DNA from: Coptis chinensis
Lineage: Eukaryota; Streptophyta; Magnoliopsida; Ranunculales; Ranunculaceae
Assembly: GCA_015680905.1 (NCBI GenBank)
Contig: CM027378.1
Location: 40,025,001-40,089,000, forward strand
Direction of reading: 5' to 3'
Length of the DNA: 64,000 nt
The notes beneath the pieces were generated by a model, which did not search any database, had not been told where the DNA came from, and saw nothing but the letters and a program-made list of their open reading frames with translations. A program made the translations under genes and the position numbers. Of this stretch, positions 44,099-54,925 are shown one piece after another. Every line of letters begins with the position of its first letter. The stretch's first letter is position 1.

Positions 44099-45690
44099 AT
44101 GAGATTAAGGTCCGGCCGAACAAAAACACCGAACGTCAATACACAACAACATCAACAATCAAATCTATCTAGTATACCACCCACTACACCTCTAACTACT
44201 ATTTCACACACACCTGATATAATGGGGAAGAAAAGAGACTCCTCTCCGGACTTCTACAAAGCCTTGGCGATAGCCCCAAATCTTGCATCGTTCTAGCGGA
44301 CCAGTGGGGATTTGAGAATCCCTCCAAATATTTTTAATTTGTTACCCGTTTTTCATGGTTTAGACCATGAAAAACCTTATCGGCTACATCGTAGGATTGA
44401 ACAAGTCTTAACAACATTCCACCATCCTACGGTTGGTGCGGAACAAATTAAATTAAGGGTATTCCCTTTCACCTTAGCCGATAAAGGCGTCTTGGTTAAC
44501 GCCCAAGCGCCTAATTACGGGGACTCATGGGCTAAACTTGTTGTTTGTTTATGGAACATTTTACCCACCCCTAAAAGACGGATGAGATGCTTTCCAAGAT
44601 TCATTTCTTTTCGACAAAATCCTCATGAATCATTTCGAGGCTTGGAATCGTTTCACCCGATCTGTTTTATAGAGTGTCCACACCATAACTTAGCGAAAGA
44701 CACGTTAGTTCGTGCCTTTTTCAAAGGACTTCTACACCACCATAAAGAAGTCCTTGACATAATGAATGGGGGTAGTTTCTTAAGCAAAGGAGCCTCGGAG
44801 GCTTATAAATTTTTAGAGGACCAAACTAAGCGAAATAATAATTGGGGGGGTAGTGACGATTACTCCCGCTCCGCTAGTTCTTCTTCAACAGTTAAGGCCG
44901 CCGGTATGTTTGAAATTAAACACGATTCCGAGCTTAAAACTCTAATCGAATCACTCACTAAAAAGGTAGAGGCCATTTCTGTACAACAAAAGCCTATCCC
45001 CGTCATGAATGTAAATTCAAACCCATGTAGTTTCTGTTGGAGTCCTGAGCATCCCGACTCCCACTGTCCTATAGCCTATGAACAGGCTTGTTCCATTAAT
45101 AGTGAACCTAACGCCCTTGGAGACAAAATCCCAACTCCGGTTGGAGAAATAACCAACAAGTCACACCTCGAGGTACAATAATCAATATGTTAGGCCAACG
45201 AACGGCTTTAACCAAGCTCCACTACGACAAGGGCGTGGTCGGGGTAATTTTAATAATTATAACAACCAAGTGCAACCTCGACAAGGTTAAGCACAAGGTC
45301 AAGGTAATTATAATAATTATAATGCTTATAGAGGTATCGTTAGGTCAATAATAATTATCAAAATCCACCCATAAATAATTCGCGTGAAATAGTTCGGTCC
45401 ACACCACCCGTGACTACTACACCCACACAACGGATCGCCTTGACACCTTCATACAAGTGAGCCAAAAACTTTTTCCAAACCATGGCTCAATCTAACCAAC
45501 AAGCTTCTACAATCCGTTAATAATTTAACCCAACGGTTGGCTCAAGATAAAGCCCAAACCAAAGGTGTGTTGCCAGTCACGCAATACCTAATCCTAAAAC
45601 AACAAAACACAGCCTTTGAGGTAACCGATAATACTAGTAATGAATATGAAAATGTAGGTGAGATAAATGCCATCACCACTCTCCGTTACG
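44099..45690 (+). pseudogene. Athila-like gag, copy 1
   Basis: Starts MRLRSGRTKTP. A TAG at 44294 lies in the same frame as the main block: PPNIFNLLPVFHG, RVFPFTLADK, ECPHHNLAKDTLVRAFFKGL (compare the PHH block of the 3.2 kb gag), EAYKFLEDQTK, then a perfect zinc knuckle C-x2-C-x4-H-x4-C (CSFCWSPEHPDSHC, 45028-45069). At about 45175 the frame shifts by one into an RG/N-rich tail (APLRQGRGRGNFNNYNN), then QTMAQSNQQ and NAITTLR, the usual end of Athila gag. Gag binds and packages RNA. Given the copy-to-copy pattern of errors, the stop and shifts may not be real. Confidence 0.88.
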
Positions 45691-46800
45691 GCAGTGGTTG
45701 ATAACAAGGTAACTATGCCTATAGTTACCCCACCGATAACCCCTACACCTACTATTTTACTAGATACCGAAATAGAAACTGAAGAGCCTACCCAGCGTAG
45801 AGGTACCCGGTTACAACACAACCTAAGAAACAGAAAGCCACGGTTAAACATCCGGTGATACCATTGCTAAATATAGAGCGAAACCACCGTTTCCACAAAA
45901 ATTAGCCATGTTAACTAGGGATACAAATTACGAGGAGATTAGGGGCGTTTTTAAGAATCTAACTATAAACCTTCCCTTCCTCGAAGCTATTAAAAGCTAC
46001 CACATCATGCTAAGTTTCTTAAGGAATTGTGTACTACTAGGCGTAAGACAAATATACCAAAAGCGCGCTTTTAACAGAACAATTCCCAACCTTATCGAAA
46101 ATAATGGAATTGTTAAGTGTACAAGGACCACGGTAGATCCCTATCATCATACAATGCACCTTAGGAGATTCCTATGACGACGACGGCGTTATTAGACACG
46201 GGGGCTAGTGTTAACTTACTCCCATTTTATTTGTATAGACAAATAGGTCTAGACAAGATGCAACCCACTAAAATGGCGTTGCAATTAGCTGATCGGTCTA
46301 TTAAGTATCCTAAGGGTGTAGTCGAAAATGTCTTTGGTAAAAGTTGAGGGATTTCTACTATCAGGCTGATTTTGTAGTCCTCGTCTGAAATTAAGCTAAC
46401 GACTCTGTCCCGATCATTTTAGAGGCGTCCTTTCACGGCAACTGCCAATCGCTCATTAATTGCCGTGATGGTTCAATGTCCATGTCTTTTGGCCATCTTC
46501 TTTGTTGAAGTCAATGTTTTTAAAACAAGGACCACGGTTACCCGATTCGTCTATGGATGGAGAGGTCAAGGCATGATCGAGAGCTTAAGCCGAGATTATT
46601 TCAACAACACGTTCCACGATAGTCATATGCCCAAAATTCTTTCCTTTGGAAAGTCGGACTCAACATTTTCATCCCTACACTAGTCGATGCACATATTATT
46701 GATGAGGCCGGGATAGATGACTTTCTCAAAGATGTAGAGGACTACCATAGTAATGTGGATATGACCAATCTAGATGAGGAATTGATGAGTTTTTTCGAAA
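45691..46800 (+). pseudogene. Athila-like protease and flanking gag-pro region, copy 1
   Basis: After an acidic spacer the text KPPFPQKLAML with KNLTINLPFLEAI marks the conserved pre-protease block of Athila. The aspartic protease follows: LDTGASVNLLPFYLYRQ (catalytic DTG at 46195), KMALQLADRSIKYPKGVVENV, then a degenerate VPIILEASFHGNCQSLINCRDG. The stretch ends with FLKDVEDYHSNVDMTNLDEE. At least four frame changes occur. The protease would cleave the Gag polyprotein. In Athila the reverse transcriptase comes next; here it does not. Confidence 0.85.
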
Positions 46801-48404
46801 GTAGGTGACAATTCACCCTATCAAGAACTAACTTGCACAACATCCACCTCGATTCCCCTCCTTCCACCCCTTTCAAAGGAATCTCGAGTTTGCACTCGAT
46901 CCTTTTGTTTCTCCTGTGTTCTTCAAAATTTTTTAAATCCTCCTAGCAAACAGATACTTGAAGGACAAACTATTTGACACCTTCATTTTCAGAATTGAGA
47001 CAGTCCCTACACACACAATGAATGAGTTCGATTGCTAAAACCACATCCTCATTGTGTAATGCCGCTGTCTTTCTACAACTTATCCATATCCACCATATTC
47101 TCCACAACCATTCACTTTTCCACACTTATTTACTAAAACACCCACTCATTCAAAAATGAAAACTAAGGTGCATGATAGGTTACATAATAGGGTTATCCGA
47201 CTTCGCTTTCATTTCACTAGGTTGAGTCATAGGGAATCTTGGTGTTTCATTGTGTTTGGATATGTTTTTGTGATATTTATTTATGGAATGATCCACAACT
47301 ATTTAGGTTGTTGATATATGATCAACCGCATGTTCATACATATATTTTAGATAAAGTCTCGAGTATCGACTATAAAGCGACTCAATTTCTGTGTTTGGTG
47401 CACTTCCTTTCACTTTAATATATTGGTGAGTGCACCATTAAGGTAACCGGCCCTCCCTATGGAGTGTGTGGCTGTAAGTACCGGATCCTAAGTCCACGGT
47501 TCACATAGTTCACGTTTTCCACTCTTGCATGTTTTTTCGGATTTTTGAGTCATGTTTCTCTATGGTGTGAATTATGTCTTTATTGCTTATTGTTTTCCTT
47601 CTAAAAAAAAAAAATAAATAAATAAATAAAAATAAAAATAAACATAGTAATCTAGGAAGTCTCGGGAATCGATCATAAAAGACCATTTGCTAAAACAAAT
47701 TTTCTAAGCCGTTGTAAAAATTTGTTTGGGGTGGGTGTTATGTTTTCCATTACTAAAAGGTTTTATGTCCCATTAGAGTTGCTTAGGCCGTTTTATTGTA
47801 TTACGATTCGGATTGACATAATCTATTAATTTAGAGTTCATTCGTTCGCATAATTTACGTCATGCACACACTTCGAGGCATTTTCCACTATCTCGTATGT
47901 CACCTGAAGTCAGAATAGAGTGTTTTATGGATCATTGGATAGGAAATTCTCTCCTGATCATTTCCATATCTCATTCGCAAAAATCGGACCGGTAACGGCG
48001 GGAATTTTGAATTGAAGTTAAGCGAAAAAATCAAAAAATCAAAAATTTCGATTTTGGGCTTGGGCTAACCAGCCCGACGACCCACGGGCGCCTTTTACCT
48101 TTAGCAACAGTTCATCGTTTTTTTTCCTCCATTCCGCCATTAACAAAGCTCCAAACCTAAACAAAATAAAAATTAAAAAGAAAATACAATAAACCCACGC
48201 CCAAAATCAAATCCTAACCCCAAATCTTCTCTAAAACCAAAACACCACAACCCCCACCGATTTAAATCACTAAAAACCACCGAAATTTACAAATTTTGGT
48301 GCTGCCGCGACACCACTCCACCACCACCACTGTTCTTTCAGTCGGTCAAGTTAAACCACCACCACCACATCATATTTAAACCCCCACTCCATTCCAAACA
48401 CTAG
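46801..48404 (+). other. Spacer where pol would lie; non-coding
   Basis: The first 150 bases still recall the gag-pro/pol junction (PYQELTC, STPFKGIS). After that no RT, RNase H or integrase block is seen. There is a purine-tract-like GTTTGGGGTGGGTGT at 47724-47738, an A-rich microsatellite at 47605-47642 and a CAC-rich stretch before ORF2. At about 1.6 kb it is far too short for a gypsy pol. Confidence 0.7.
47605..47642. repeat. A-rich microsatellite (AAAT/AAATA)n
   Basis: A run of A followed by AAATAAATAAATAAAAATA units; also present in copy 2 at about 60359-60397 with different lengths. Confidence 0.85.
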
Positions 48405-49548
48405 ATGGCTCAACAACGCCAATTATACCGGAGCAAGTTTTTCATGCCGACCACGCCGTTACGCTTTTACGGTGACGAAATGGCTAGTAGGGACTGGAGT
48501 AGTTTATGGTACTCGACCGAAGCCTTCTACCATGAAGACTTGGTCCGACGGTTCTACAACACCAGGGAGTTGGAGGGGAGTAGGATTTTTGTGTTGGTAA
48601 GGAAGAAGAGGAAGGAGTTGACTACGGGACTGTTGGCTGAGATTCTAGGCATTCCGCCTAGAATCCATCTGGATGCCACTTTACAGGAGCCCCAATTTGA
48701 CGGGGTAGAGCCTTTGATGGGCGTGACTGTCATCAATGGGAGCTACAATACAAACTCCCATTGTGTACGCCAGGCATCCCTCAGGACCAACCAGCTGGCT
48801 ACAGCTCAGTGGATTGGTCGGAATGTCCTAGGGAAGGACAAGGTCAGTGACATCGACCGCCTCGCCTCCCACATCTTATGGGTACTCCGGGCAGAAGCGC
48901 ACGATTTCTGTATCTTGGAGTTTTGCTGAGCATGATTAGGGGTCGGAAAGTCTTTGGCACCTCTTCCGTGTTAATTACCAAGATCATCTTTGAAGATGAA
49001 AGTAGCTCCGGTGGCCCGATAGGATTTACATTACCCGCACCGTGAACCCGCTTATCTATGGGAGTGTGTCCAACAACGCTGGATATTGCCAGCGGATAGG
49101 GAGCGGGATGAGGTAGAGGAGGAGGATGAGGATGATTGAGGAGGAGGATGAGGGAGGGCGTGACTTGCTTTGATACGGATGCCTTCGGAGGTGTGTTGTT
49201 CGATCGTAACGCATGGCTATGCTTCATAGGGGCATCGTTCACTAAACACTATCTGTCGCGGACCTCGGACTCGACGGCGACTATTCATCACAACCGAGAT
49301 CCGCCCGAGAGAGGATGAGAGATGGGAACAGCGAGGCTGAGATGGAGGCCGGAGCCGGTTTAGAGTGGACATGCTTGCACGCTTCCCACCTCATACGAGA
49401 CTTCGCTCGAGGACACAAACTACGAGGCATGCATGGCCGTCGATTTAAGGACGACTGCTCTTTGGACCTTCGGAAGCCCGGGGAGCCACCACTAGAGAGT
49501 GTGCCCTCCGCCACCGGTGGCGAGGTGTTTAGAGAGTCCGAGGATTGA
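48405..49548 (+). pseudogene. ORF2, plant-transposon-protein-like, copy 1
   Basis: Begins MAQQRQLYRSKFF and runs open for 174 residues: FYHEDLVRRFYNTRELEG, SRIFVLVRKKRKELTTGLLAEILGIP, HLDATLQEPQFDGVE, then DKVSDIDRLASHILWVLR. This resembles the domain annotated as putative plant transposon protein, found in the extra ORF of Athila-type elements; its function is unknown. At 48929 a shift moves the frame to SMIRGRKVFGTSSVLITKI. A second shift leads to an acidic, Glu/Asp-rich stretch (near 49115) and a tail ending VFRESED at 49548. Start chosen because it opens the conserved block and is kept in both copies. Confidence 0.7.
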
Positions 49549-50010
49549 TAGTGGTTGTTGTTTTATTTATTTTTGTTGTTTTATTGTAATGTAACTTTTA
49601 TTTTCGTATTTTGAATTTTGTAGGAAAGGTACTCCGAATGAAAATTTTAATATAAGGGGTTATTTTCAGTATGTGTGGTTGTTTCATATTGATCCCACCT
49701 TCCCAACTTGTTTGGGGGTGGTTTTATCAATTCAAGCTTTATTTTTATATAACCCTAGTGTTAGAATTTATTGCGGAGTAAGGTGAAAATATGGCCGTTT
49801 AGGCATATCTATGAGTGAGAATCATTGTAGGATTAAATCTAGATTAAATAGGTACATTCAATCATAAAATAAACCTAAAAGATACTGGGTTTGAATTAGA
49901 ATCAAGAAAATGAGTTGTTTCCGTTTTCGGGTTTGGAAATTTTAGGATTTCCGGAAACTGCCGTAAATACTTTTTGGCAAGTTCCCGATCCGTTTTAGCA
50001 ACTTAAAACC
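49549..50010 (+). other. Spacer after ORF2 with purine-tract-like sequence
   Basis: Non-coding. A conserved TTTGGGGGTGGTTTTATCA at 49711-49729 closely resembles the true LTR junction of this element (GGGGGTGGTTTGATAAG at 53102). No gene. Confidence 0.6.
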
Positions 50011-50018
50011 TATATAAA
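50011..50018 (+). promoter_or_regulatory. TATA box upstream of ORF3, copy 1
   Basis: TATATAAA followed by a pyrimidine/A-rich start-like stretch (CAATCTATCCTCACAACTC) about 20-35 bases later and by a GC-rich leader of about 300 bases before the ORF3 ATG. Kept in copy 2 at 62747. A separate promoter for ORF3 is inferred. Confidence 0.5.
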
Positions 50019-50352
50019 CTTGATACAATCTATCCTCACAACTCACACTACACCTAAACTCCATCACGCACCTTTCACACCCGCGATTCCCACGTTTCGT
50101 CTCCATTTTTGCAAATCTGCACCTTTCGGGCCAGCATGGCCCGGACAGAGCTTCAGCGCCTACACTTCCTGACGAAAATTTTACTTTCGAGGCCGCCAGC
50201 AAGGCAAAGCGGCGACTTCGGCGCTAAAACACTGGAATTCCAAAATACAAAGAGCGCGACTCGCGCCCTGCCTTCCGTGGACCAGAAAAATTCCAGTTTT
50301 CCGCGAGTTGTGCCCGGTTGTTTTGGTAATTTGTTCGAGGCGTAGTTTTGAG
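50019..50352 (+). other. GC-rich leader-like region before ORF3
   Basis: Resembles in style and in motifs (CTAAAACACTGGAATTCC against CTTAAAACACTGTAATTTG at 43797) the GC-rich part of the main leader after the primer site. Open frames on both strands here are chance products of high GC. Confidence 0.5.
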
Positions 50353-51279
50353 ATGACATCTCCTATAATAATACCGAACGATCTTTTGAAGATTTGTTCC
50401 AAAGCACTACTTACGGTGCTTGGTTTTGTGAGGTGATCACATCGTTGGTGGGAACCTCTTATGGTAAGACGATGAAATTTATTCTCCAAAGACTTGCATC
50501 TTATTTTTATAATAACCGCATTTTCTTTGAGAGACCGGACGGAGAACAAGTGTTCTCCATCAACATTGACGATGAACCAATGGAAATTACCGTGTTCTTG
50601 CTAGCATTTGTTCTTGGACTTGCTATGCATTTGAGATACAAGACCCATGGTGCTATGGGTCGATAATATGCATGTCTACACTTATGAGTCTTTGCACGAG
50701 GCTTATGGGGCAGTGCATTTTCGTGATTGAGGACCAAGGGGACTATAACGTTGCCCTTGGTAAGCTTTGTCCATGAACATAGGAACTGTTATGTTTTGGA
50801 TTATGCTAAACATTTTAGGGAATGGCGTTTTCTTACGTGAATGGCGCCACTTGCAAGCGTTTTTCCTTGCTTTAGCCACGGGACGCCCGGTTCTATGACC
50901 TTCGAGAACTTTGATGTCTAGTTTAGCACGAGCCCATACCATGAGGCATAAGTACCTTCTTATGCCCGTTCTAATTTCAACGTATTATGCTATGTTTCTT
51001 TCCTGTTTTTTTGTACACGTTTCACGGATTGGATTAGGGTAGACACGGTGTGACCCACCAATAGTATTATTCGATCTTTCCGTGCAATGACTTGGCAAGG
51101 GTGGCGGATACAACCTCACCGGGTTGCACCCTACACCCCCATCGGACCAAGTGGCACTTAATAGGTTAGCAACCATAGATGATAAATGGCGTGAAGCCGG
51201 CAAATTATCATAGCATGGCAGGGCGCTGAAGGAGCCTCACTTCTTTATAGAAGTAGAGGATGACGAAGATGACGAATAA
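50353..51279 (+). pseudogene. ORF3, unrecognised, copy 1
   Basis: ATG at 50353 gives MTSPIIIPND; the coding signal then moves to the frame with STTYGAWFCEVITS, MKFILQRLASYFYNNRIFFE, GEQVFSINIDDEPMEITVF, a hydrophobic LLAFVLGLAMHL, and later THTMRHKYLLMP-like and CFFVHVSR blocks. It ends with an acidic EVEDDEDDE before TAA at 51277. About 309 codons if the shifts are errors. I do not recognise the family. The acidic tail, a possible hydrophobic segment and its place behind its own TATA box are all that can be said. Conservation of ORF3 blocks in copy 2 supports a real gene. Confidence 0.5.
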
Positions 51280-51889
51280 CGCTGGGAGTGGAGGTAAGTT
51301 TTAGTTTACGTTAGTGTCCGCTTATGTCCCAAGCAATTTAATTCTGTTAACCCCATAATGGGTGGAACTCTTATAGAGTTGCCGTCGGTTTTATTTCCTA
51401 TATTAGCACGTTCTAACCTTGTTTTGCGGATGTTTCCGAATTTCACGCTTCAATCAATGGTTTTTTTCCTACCCTCTTTATTTAAATGCTTTGAGGACAA
51501 AGCATGCTTCTTGTTGGGGGGCATAGAAACACGTGTAATTAAGACATCTGCTAGGATATAAATATGTATAATATGCATTTGTTTTCTAGTTAAAATTTCA
51601 AAAATTCAAAATATAAATAAATAAGTTATGCTATACACTTAGGAATATTGGTATTGTTTCTTTCTCCATGCTCTTAACAATCTAGAAGTCTCAATGTGAT
51701 GTTAGCGTCGAGAATAATTGTTAGAAACTTAGGTTAATATATAGGTAATAATCTTTACATCTATCTATAAATATATTACATGAGTATCTATGATTGTTAG
51801 CAGTAAGTTTTGAAATCTAGGCTAGAGTACTTATTCTACAAATCCCGTGAGAATATAGCCTAAAAGCCTTATATGAGTGAAACATTTGA
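51280..51889 (+). other. Spacer after ORF3 with stem-loop and G tract
   Basis: Contains ATGCTTTG-AGGA-CAAAGCAT (51486-51505), an 8-bp perfect stem with the same AGGA loop as before the LTR, then TTGTTGGGGGG (51511-51521), then AT-rich non-coding DNA. It looks like a second, internal version of the 3' priming region. Confidence 0.6.
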
Positions 51890-53111
51890 GAAATGACACA
51901 AGGGAGAAGTAAAATCCGGATAGAGAAATCACACGCCCACTTGCTTGATCACTAAACCATATCCTAAGCGAGAATTTGGGCCCTCTTTGGATCGATATAG
52001 CCGAAATTCAAACCTATGAATTATTTTTCCGCTAGTCACCCCAATTGAGCCTTTCATTAGCCCTTCCATAAACCACAATTCCTTTACCCTGTTACAAAAA
52101 CAAAACAAAATAAAAAAAAAAAAAAAAAATAAATCAACCTACCCAATTTAGAATAAGTCTGAGAATAGAATGATGAAGAAAGAAGAAGAGAAAAACCTGT
52201 GTAAACAAAAATTAGTTAGTGCTTCAGAAAAATAAAGAAAATAAGTTTCCATCCAAAGAAAAGAAAAATAAAAATAGAAATAAAATAAAAACTCCAAAAA
52301 TAGAATAAAAGGGAGTCAAAAGCCAAAGAAAAAAAAAAAAAATATGGCTAAGGATGGAAACAAAGTGTAGAAGCAAAAGAAAATAACAAGGTTTTCTAGT
52401 TACATAATATGAAGACTCTATTATCTCAGACTTGTCCTTTTGAATATCCATTTCCTTCCTTCTTAAACCATCTCCTAATCCCCGTAACACCTAATAAAGA
52501 CCTCTAGCTCAATTAGGAATAGGTTAGTGTGATAGTAAGTGGCGGATGTGTTTGATCGTCCGGGCTCCCTCAGGTGTGTCATTGAGATTGTAAGGTAAAA
52601 GTGTCCACTTGTATTAACTTTGGAGTAGCTTTTAAACTTGAGTGGAAAAATCAGAGTGTTGTTTCTTGACCATTATTGTGAGAACCTACTTAAGGGCGCT
52701 TATTCGAAGTTCTAAAACAAACCCGCTAAACATTTTATAGTACTACTCATTGTGTATATGTTTATTGTAGATGATGGATTATTATGCATATATTAACTTA
52801 GGTTTCTGACTTGGTTATTCTTATTCAATTGCTAGAGAGATGTATAGATAGTTGAGCATGAATAAAGGAAACAATAGTTTTATTTTCTTAGTCGTTGTAG
52901 TATAGATGAAGTTTGTGAGTACCTTCATCGAAAAACTCTCCGAGGCTATAACTCGTCCACTAGGGAATTCCTAGTGGTTTAAGGCCTTGTTGCATATGGT
53001 CAATGCAATCGCGACTCAGCTGAAACGAGTAGTTAGAACTCCATTTTTGGTCACTTATTCTAATTTCTCATCTTTGCTTGAGGACAAGCAAAATGCTGTT
53101 CGGGGGTGGTT
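51890..53111 (+). other. Conserved non-coding 3' region of the large element
   Basis: Shared with 6227-7438 and, inverted, with 10275-11600 and 41466-42131. Contains a T/A-rich stretch whose minus-strand frame (52224-52490) is chance. Ends in stem-loop 53073-53092 and purine tract 53101-53111. Better kept between diverged elements than expected for untranslated sequence. Confidence 0.75.
53073..53111 (+). promoter_or_regulatory. Stem-loop and polypurine tract before LTR D
   Basis: TTTGCTTG-AGGA-CAAGCAAA (53073-53092), then CGGGGGTGGTT directly before TGATAAG. The purine tract would prime plus-strand DNA. Confidence 0.75.
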
Positions 53112-54420
53112 TGATAAGAGCCCAAAACTGTAGTTTTAACCCCTTAATAATCATACTTTTAGACCAATTATGTGAGTAATAAGTAAGAGTTAATACTGAT
53201 TACGTGTTTTTATGCATTTCAGGCTTCAAAGTCCATTATGTGCAGAAATGTGCCACTTTAGCGAGATAAAGGAGCAAAAGTCAGTAGAACTTCTGAATAC
53301 CATATCTTTGGACTCAGACCTCGGAATTGGGCCTACCTTATGTCAAAACGACCGGCTCGGAAAGAGCTTTCCAATGGTCCAAGCCTTGACCCAATCAGAG
53401 GAGCAGAAGTGGACGAAAAGTCTGTTGAAGCGAACTGCAGCTGAAGAGGCCTTTTTGGACTGAAAGAATTGGGTTTTGGGCCTGATTCTCTGGCCCAAAA
53501 CATGGCTCCAAGCCCATGCACGATTTTTGGATCTGGATGTATAAAAACAAAAGCTTGACTCATTGTTAATGGAAGTTAGGTTAGGTAGATAGTTAGACCT
53601 AGATTAGTTAGCCTCCATTAATTAGTTTTAGAACTTAGTTTAATTAGTTTCAATTCATTGTATTAGATTAAACAAATAAATCTTGTTCTTCATTTGATTA
53701 GATCAATAAAAGTAGTATTTTTTTATCAATTTCGATTTTGTCATTTCCATTTCTAGATCTAATTTCAATTCTTGTTCTTATTTCATTTTAGTCATTAATT
53801 TAGATTTCATTATTGTTTAAATTAGTAAATTTCAATGCTTTATATTATGTTTAGTTTTAATCTAAATGGAAATGATTATGAATGATTCAAGGCTAAACCT
53901 CCATTAGAGGGGTTGAGAAGCCTTGATGAAAGCTTGATTCCACCATCGTGAGATCGTCGTAATTTCCTTTCCACTCTAGAAAGCGTTTAGTTCACCATGA
54001 GAATGGGTTTAATCGCTCACATGCTAATTATTAATTGGTAGGAATGCCATGTGTAATTAGGGATTAGGAAGAACCGCATTGTTCTGGCGAGCAGTTCAAT
54101 TCGGATTACGACGACTCGTCACTAGTGGATTAAGTTGAGTTAAGGTGGAATCAATCCCCTCTAACTCCTTAACATCGAATCAACGTAGCATTCCCTTGGT
54201 AGTTCGATAGTGGACACTAGTTGCATTTCGTGGGTAGTTGCATCGTAGTCTAATTCCCGCCAGTAAAGCTCTCATTGACTTAAGACTGATTTCTTAGACT
54301 TAGAAAACAATCCATGCTAGGGGAACTAGGGTGGAGCGAACTTCCTACTCCACTTAGTGCAATTCGCGATCGAGAGTAGAAGCTTTGATAATTGAGACTA
54401 TTAAGTCTAGTTTTAGTTTA
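53112..54420 (+). repeat. LTR D (3' LTR), end missing
   Basis: Begins TGATAAGAGCCC. Nearly identical to LTR C up to about 54400, but the last 70 or so bases including TTATCA are gone. At 54421 the sequence passes into inverted LTR start and internal 3' sequence. Confidence 0.88.
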
Positions 54421-54925
54421 TTGATCAGCATGGTTAAAACCAGTTTTGGGCTCTTATCAAACTACCCCTTAAACAGCATTTTTGCTTGTCCTCAAGCAAA
54501 GATGAGAAATTAGGAATAAGTGACCAAAAATGTGAAGTTTTAACTACTCAAGTTTCTCAAGCTAGACAGACAATTATACGCAATACCAATGCCTTAAACT
54601 ACTAGGAATTCCCTAGTGGACGAAGTTATAGCCTCGCGAGAGTTTTCCGTGCTGAAGGTACTCACAAAACTTCATCTATACTACAACCACTAAGAAATAA
54701 AACTATTGTTTCCTTTATTCATGCTCTAAATTAACTATACCTCTCACTAGCAATGATATGAAAATCAAGTCGAAACCCAAGCTAATATATGCATAATAAT
54801 CAATCATCTACAATAAACATATATACAATGAGTAATACTATGAAATGCCTAGCAGGTTCGTTTCAAACTCGAATAGCTGGCCCTTAAGTAGGTTCTCACA
54901 ATAATTGTCAAGATACAACACTCGA
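54421..54925 (-). mobile_element. Inverted 3' end fragment, duplicate of 41430-41940
   Basis: Holds about 35 bases of an LTR start (GTTTTGGGCTCTTATCA on plus), the purine tract, the stem-loop and internal sequence up to ACAACACTCGATT. It matches the flank left of LTR C nearly base for base, then jumps into LTR E with about 230 bases missing. Confidence 0.85.

Larger units (their letters stand above)
42132..54420 (+). mobile_element. Large Athila-like retroelement without visible pol (LTR C to LTR D)
   Basis: Order: LTR C, primer site, leader, gag, protease, spacer, ORF2, spacer with TATA box, ORF3, long 3' region, purine tract, LTR D. No reverse-transcriptase, RNase H or integrase motif was found in 46.7-53.1 kb. 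LTR D lacks its last part and no right target copy is present. If pol is truly absent, the element depends on an autonomous relative for copying; element A (RT start at 39.5 kb) shows that such relatives exist. Confidence 0.85.

Noticed and set aside
47120..47240. Short frame with MKTKVHDRLHNRVIR as a possible integrase C-terminus
   Set aside because: Slight likeness to the Lys-rich end of gypsy integrase, but no catalytic core before it and no chromatin-targeting block after it.
46801..48404. Possible hidden reverse transcriptase in the large element
   Set aside because: No YxDD, RNase H or integrase zinc-finger blocks in any frame of either copy, and the space is too short for pol.
49942..50359. 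Several overlapping frames on both strands before ORF3
   Set aside because: High GC leaves many frames open. They do not survive in copy 2, unlike the ORF3 blocks.
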